A program made the translations under genes and the position numbers. Positions 20,943 to 24,824 of a stretch of DNA of 24,824 nucleotides are shown here, in pieces (the stretch's first letter is position 1; each line of letters starts with the position of its first letter). The stretch covers positions 1-24,824 of the forward strand of contig NXFV01001510.1 in NCBI GenBank assembly GCA_002803225.1. The letters run 5' to 3'. The DNA comes from Gamarada debralockiae (Eukaryota > Ascomycota > Leotiomycetes > Helotiales > Hyphodiscaceae). A model generated the notes under the pieces. The model saw only the letters and a program-made list of their open reading frames with translations, was not told the origin of the DNA and searched no databases.

Positions 20943-21659
20943 TGCTTGCGATGATCATTCTAAGAAATGCCCCGCAGCTGAAGATGTTGGAGGTTACCTG
21001 GTTAAACGAGGTGGACCACGTGGTGGCGCGACATCCACGTGCCAATCATGACTAATCTTTGGGTAGCTCCATCTTCCCAATTCTCCAACGCTCACAACCA
21101 ACTACGGTATATCATTTTCCAGATTTCGTTCAAGGCGGTAACAGCCATCTGTTCCAAATCTCGGTGATGTTGGAGAAGTCTTCGTTCTCACTAAAACTGC
21201 CATTCCCGAAATGCTGATGCATGGGGGCTCGGCCGGTAGAGGAAAAGAGCCTGTGTGAACGACTTCGATATAACCTGGTTCTACTGCTGAACTTCTTCTT
21301 TCAAAAAGTATGGTAATTGAAGAGACCGTGCTCTGATTCGAGAACTGCGCAAACACGTGCAGTTGCACAAGAGCCCACCGCAGTGCAACAGGTACTCTAG
21401 CGATTGGCCGCGATGTTCCCAGCCCAGCTGCACCACCACCGGATATCTCATACTCCTTAGCCGCTAAGCCCCTGCAGATGCGCTGTGGTGGTATGCCTCT
21501 CACAGCCTCGCTTATCCGTTACGAACATTTAAGGCTCACCCTTACGGACCTCTTCATCTTTCTCTCTTCACCCTTCATCTACGAATCAAGAGAAGAAGCC
21601 TCTTAGCTGAGCACAACCTACTCCCCTGCGACTCTCTCGCAGAGGGCACCTTCCACTAG
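20943..21659. promoter_or_regulatory. Divergent intergenic region with CACGTG pair
   Basis: This ~0.7 kb lies between two divergent genes. Two CACGTG E-boxes lie 19 bp apart (21017-21022, inside palindrome CCACGTGG, and 21036-21041), followed immediately by CCAAT (21042-21046) and TGACTAAT. A third CACGTG is near 21354. This is the arrangement bound by bHLH factors and the CCAAT complex in fungi; function is inferred from motif only. The minus-strand open frame 21102-21503 begins at GTG and has no recognisable domain. The 5' exon of the C2H2 gene may lie here. Confidence 0.5.
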
Positions 21660-22630
21660 CGGTGTATCCGCGCGGAGACTCGCTGTCTTCGCGCACCTGC
21701 AATCCCGAGCGCGTTCCAAGACCATGATTTAGACTACAGTCAACGCAATCCACCGTTCGAGTTTGTCAGCCTCGCGCAACTTGAATTGAAGCCGAATCCC
21801 AACAGTGCCGTTTATCGGCCCGTCATCTTCAATGTTACTTACTCTCCTTTGGATGCAGCGCTTGTCCGTCCACCATCTTCAACTCTTAGCTCTTCATCGT
21901 CTGTAGACAGTCTTCCTGTTCCCTCGGGGATCTCGTCTAGTTCCCACACCTCCTTAGCAAACTCTCTCACCTCTCCCCTTCCCTCCCCATCTGTCCATGG
22001 GATACCGAATCAATCGGACTCCAAAAAGGTAGTCAACACTCACTCACCGGAGTCACTGGCGCGACGCGCTGGCTCCGCAGATATCAATACGACTGCAATC
22101 GGCAGCCAATTCTCAGCCTCGTCAATTTCAGATCAGTTTCCATCTTCCACTGTCGATCAGGATGTCGTCTCTCACCCCCAACGCAGTCGCAGCCTCAGGT
22201 GCGAAATATGCAACCTGTCCTTCACCCACGCTCATCGACTCAAGTAAGTCTCACTTCGAGTGATACTCGTCCTGTACTGATGAATACTTCCAGCAAGCAT
22301 CGGAATCGACACCTTCGACCATTCAAATGCGAATTTACCGCGTGCCACTCCGCCGGATTTGCACTAAAGAAGGATCTCACTCGCCACATGACAACTCGTC
22401 ATAAGGAAGCCATTTCGAGTGCGGTCATGTACAAGTGTCCTCTCCCCAGCTGTTCCTATGCTAAGCAAGGATTCCTCCGAAAAGACAACTGCAACCGACA
22501 CATCCGGAAACAACACCCCTTACTCTCATTACTACCCATTCCATCACCCACTCCACGCCAAGGAGACCCTCAATCAGCGACACAGAGTTTGAACGACAAC
22601 GAGAGATTTGAATCACCAGCCGGACTGTGA
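21660..22630 (+). CDS. C2H2 zinc-finger protein, 5' end unresolved
   Basis: Probable transcription factor with three zinc fingers at its C-terminal half. A 50-nt intron at 22244-22293 (GTAAGT...TTCCAG, phase 2) splits finger 1 inside RLN|KHRNRH. The fingers are CEICNLSFTHAHRL-NKHRNRH, CEFTACHSAGFALKK with HMTTRH, and CPLPSCSYAKQGFLRK with HIRKQH. The region before them is Ser/Pro-rich and unstructured (TLSSSSSVDSLPVPS), as is usual in fungal regulators. The frame is open from 21660 to the intron, yet contains no ATG; the nearest in-frame stop upstream is at 21657. A spliced 5' exon (candidate ATGs at 21478 and 21494, another frame) is likely but no strong donor was found, or the start has been lost. 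The C-terminus ends at 22630 shortly after finger 3. Target genes are unknown. Confidence 0.75.
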
Positions 22631-23126
22631 TTCTTTGCAAATAATTTTGAATATGGAGGACATTTCTAGATGGTGAGGAAAGCGGCGAATAAGAATGATT
22701 TAGTACCCAGCTTTCCTCGCCGTCTAGGTGGGATTCAACGTGGATAATTGATATGTTTCGATGCTCATGGCTCTTTTTCCTTTGTCTGATTTCCTTTATC
22801 TGCATGGTGTTAGGCGTCAGTATGATAATTGTAAATATCACTCCCCTTTTCTTTCCTCTGATCTTGTTTGCACCTATGTTGCTTCGTTGCTTTGGTTTTT
22901 GCGAGTGAGCGATTGGTTATTTTTATTTTTTTAAGAAGGCATCTGGACGTGTGGGGAAAGTACTTCTCGCCCTTTTAAACCCAGTGGTTTGGGGATAGAG
23001 CCCACAGTCTATTCTACGAACGAAACTCTTGAACAGGGCACCCGGATAAGCATGATAAGGTGGATTGATTTGAAGCCGAGTCCGTTTCACACATGACGGC
23101 ATTGGAGTCGCAATAAGTTTTATGGG
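22631..23126. other. 3' flank of the C2H2 gene, no gene seen
   Basis: A T-rich stretch (about 22850-22935) follows the C2H2 stop and probably contains its polyadenylation region. No supported coding sequence, RNA gene or repeat was recognised. Confidence 0.45.
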
Positions 23127-23774
23127 TTAATTGGCACTGAGAGAGGCTCGCTGGGTGAGAGTGGTCTCTTCAACCTGGTTTGTTGAAGGATCATTTGGGG
23201 ACGGTGAGCGGAGGACGCTCCGCAGAGTACTGTCCCTTCTTACCGACCTGTGCACCTTAGACATCAGGCATGCGGGGATCGAGTGATGGCAGGACTGTGT
23301 CCTCTTATCACGATTCCCCGAGGTCCTTGACGGACCTTCTGAGGATTCGGTCCGGAGGCCTTGCTGGATAGCCGGATTGCTGTATGGATTATTTGGATAT
23401 GTAGCAATGAGTTGGGAGTTCAGGATTTCATAATAAGACGCATGAAACAAGAGGTGTATTGCGAAATTCTTGGCCCGCGGAGGAAGGTTTTGGGGGTTGG
23501 ATGGTGAAGCCGGGGAGTGGACATCGCAGCAACGCAGGAGGGAGAGGACTTCATTGGATCGAGAACTACCCTCATAGGTGTTGATCTCTTTTTTGAGGCA
23601 AATTGGCTGTCCTATCTGTTGGATGAGACCACGATTATGTGTTGAATCTCCTTCAGGTGGACCCAAGAAAATATTCAAATAAAGAGTTCTGCTCTGATCT
23701 GTCGTTCCTGCGACTGATGCTTTGACTTGCCATTCTAAACTTATTTTTGCGTATCTTGCACCTTTGACCAGCAT
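23127..23774 (-). CDS. Doubtful 215-aa hypothetical ORF
   Basis: An uninterrupted 215-codon minus-strand frame starts at a true ATG (23774, context AAATGC). It has no recognisable domain, membrane segment or signal peptide. The C-terminal ~70 residues are Ser/Thr/Arg-rich and look disordered. Length alone is the argument for it; there is no intron, motif or conserved neighbour in support. It may be a lineage-specific gene or a chance frame. Confidence 0.3.
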   Translation of the reverse strand: MLVKGARYAKISLEWQVKASVAGTTDQSRTLYLNIFLGPPEGDSTHNRGLIQQIGQPICLKKEINTYEGSSRSNEVLSLLRCCDVHSPASPSNPQNLPPRAKNFAIHLLFHASYYEILNSQLIATYPNNPYSNPAIQQGLRTESSEGPSRTSGNRDKRTQSCHHSIPACLMSKVHRSVRRDSTLRSVLRSPSPNDPSTNQVEETTLTQRASLSAN

Positions 23775-24809
23775 TTATGACTCCGAAACCACATCGCTAC
23801 AGGAAAACAAATGGTAGCTTGCGATTCTCACTAACAACTACCGGCATGTCTTTCTTTTCCTGGCTCTGTTTTAGTTTGTGGACGTGAGCTTCAGAAATGC
23901 TCGTCATATGAGGAGGGGAGCTGGTGTGGAGTATGCTCCATAATAGTTCCCAAAAAGAAACCCTTGAGCTGTTTCTAATTTATTTACCCCCTTGACAGAT
24001 TCCATATATTCCAACTCTTGGGACTTAATTTGATATTAGGGAAGTCTTCTTTCCCAACCAAAACTGCCATCCGCTAGATTCTTCCCACCTCTCCCATTCA
24101 TCTACCCCTGACAGCACTTATGAAGTACGAACATTTTATTCTCCGAAATATTCACATATATTATGAGCTCCCACTGCTCGAAGAAGTGTCCTCTTTACCT
24201 CCAAAGAACCGCCTCCTCATTTTCACAACCACCTCCACCCTTTTTTCTGTTTCTGCTCCTGCTCCACTTGTCAGAGAATTTTGAGGCTCCTCCACGGTCT
24301 TCTTCTTCCGTAAAGCCACTACCACTATCGGTGCGCATTGACGGAGACTTGGGACGCGACATAGCCTCGGACGAACGAACAAATCAACGAGCGAAAGTGC
24401 TACGACACAGCTAATCTCAATTCGACGTCTGAGGGCCTTAACTCTAGCAGTCTTAAGAAAACGCAGACGGGGGAGCGTAGTGCTAAAACCTCGACGAGCC
24501 TGACCTCGCGTTACATGAGGCCCCCTGGCTGCGGCTGAAGCCGAATGATGAAAGCTTGCTACGTCAGGTATGTTATGTGTTTCCAAAGAGCAACATCTTG
24601 AAGCCTTATTGGCTGCTAAATGCTACAACGTGCCTTATCACGTGTCGACTTGTATCAATTTTTTGACTCGGTGCCTTTCGGTTGAGTAACTGCGCTTGCA
24701 TATACTCTCCTACCTAGTGAAACAATGCTCCTAAACTAAGAACCGCCTCTGGATAATTCGTACACCTACTCTCATCGATACTGCAATTATGAAATCTAGC
24801 AGGAACCAA
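23775..24809. other. Terminal intergenic region
   Basis: No gene is supported. The minus-strand open frame at 24161-24586 starts at a TTG codon and is basic and low-complexity, without a domain. There is a CACGTG near 24640. The region could hold the promoter of the 215-aa ORF if that is real. Confidence 0.4.
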
Positions 24810-24824
24810 CCCCCCCCCCCCCCC
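24810..24824 (+). repeat. Poly-C run at the window end
   Basis: Fifteen C in a row reach the last base. The expected fungal telomere repeat (CCCTAA) is absent, so this is more likely a homopolymer at which a contig stopped than a chromosome end. Confidence 0.85.

Noticed and set aside
21102..21503. 133-codon minus-strand open frame in the divergent promoter
   Set aside because: GTG start, no homology blocks to the sterol-glucosyltransferase catalytic domain that would be expected if it were the missing exon.
24161..24586. 141-codon basic minus-strand open frame
   Set aside because: TTG start, biased composition, no domain.
24810..24824. Telomere
   Set aside because: Pure C homopolymer without any CCCTAA repeat; better explained as a contig end.

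Overview
This window reads as nuclear DNA of a filamentous ascomycete, probably of the Leotiomycetes/Helotiales type. The taxon is an inference from protein flavour, not from a marker gene. The evidence for a filamentous ascomycete is the short spliceosomal introns (mostly 47-68 nt, GT-AG with CTGAC/CTAA(C/T)-like branch points, one GC-AG), the roughly balanced base composition, and families typical of these fungi: a caspase-like domain with a fungal-specific C-terminal module, a GCN4/CPC-1-type bZIP, a CAP10/GT90 glycosyltransferase, a DHA2 MFS transporter, a cytochrome P450, a 2EXR protein, a sterol-glucosyltransferase C-terminal region and a C2H2 protein. No rRNA, tRNA, CRISPR or bacterial-style operon was seen.

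Layout. 1-3016 is about 3 kb with no credible gene, only a short 18-bp minisatellite. 3017-5614 (+) is the most striking locus: one continuous reading frame, with one clear intron, joins a complete caspase-like domain (His in YYAGHG, Cys in DCC) and its usual fungal C-terminal module to what looks like an entire CPC-1/GCN4-type bZIP regulator. 5618-6660 (+) is a frameshifted zinc-finger pseudogene. 6785-8265 (+) is a four-exon GT90/CAP10 glycosyltransferase. 8682-9798 (-) is an intact unrecognised protein built from about five repeats, each starting with an R-(R/V)-x-S motif. About 2.9 kb without a gene follows. 12658-14835 (-) is a heavily decayed DHA2 MFS transporter containing a 183-bp pogo/Tigger-like MITE (14020-14202) with a TA target duplication. 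It stands head to head with an intact P450 (15197-16927, +).

The right third holds a frameshifted 2EXR pseudogene (18164-19001, +), a gene encoding only the non-catalytic C-terminal part of a fungal sterol glucosyltransferase (19649-20888, -), a three-finger C2H2 protein whose start codon cannot be located (to 22630, +), and a doubtful 215-aa ORF (23127-23774, -). The window ends in a run of 15 C, probably a contig end.

The genes do not form an obvious pathway. Intact genes (fusion protein, GT90, repeat protein, P450) alternate with relics broken mainly by indels, which suggests an accessory, fast-decaying region. The MFS/P450 head-to-head pair could be the residue of a small secondary-metabolism or detoxification cluster that has lost its transporter. 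The caspase-like/CPC-1 fusion is the best candidate for an undescribed system: it has the parts to couple protease activity, or proteolytic self-processing, to amino-acid-starvation-type transcription.
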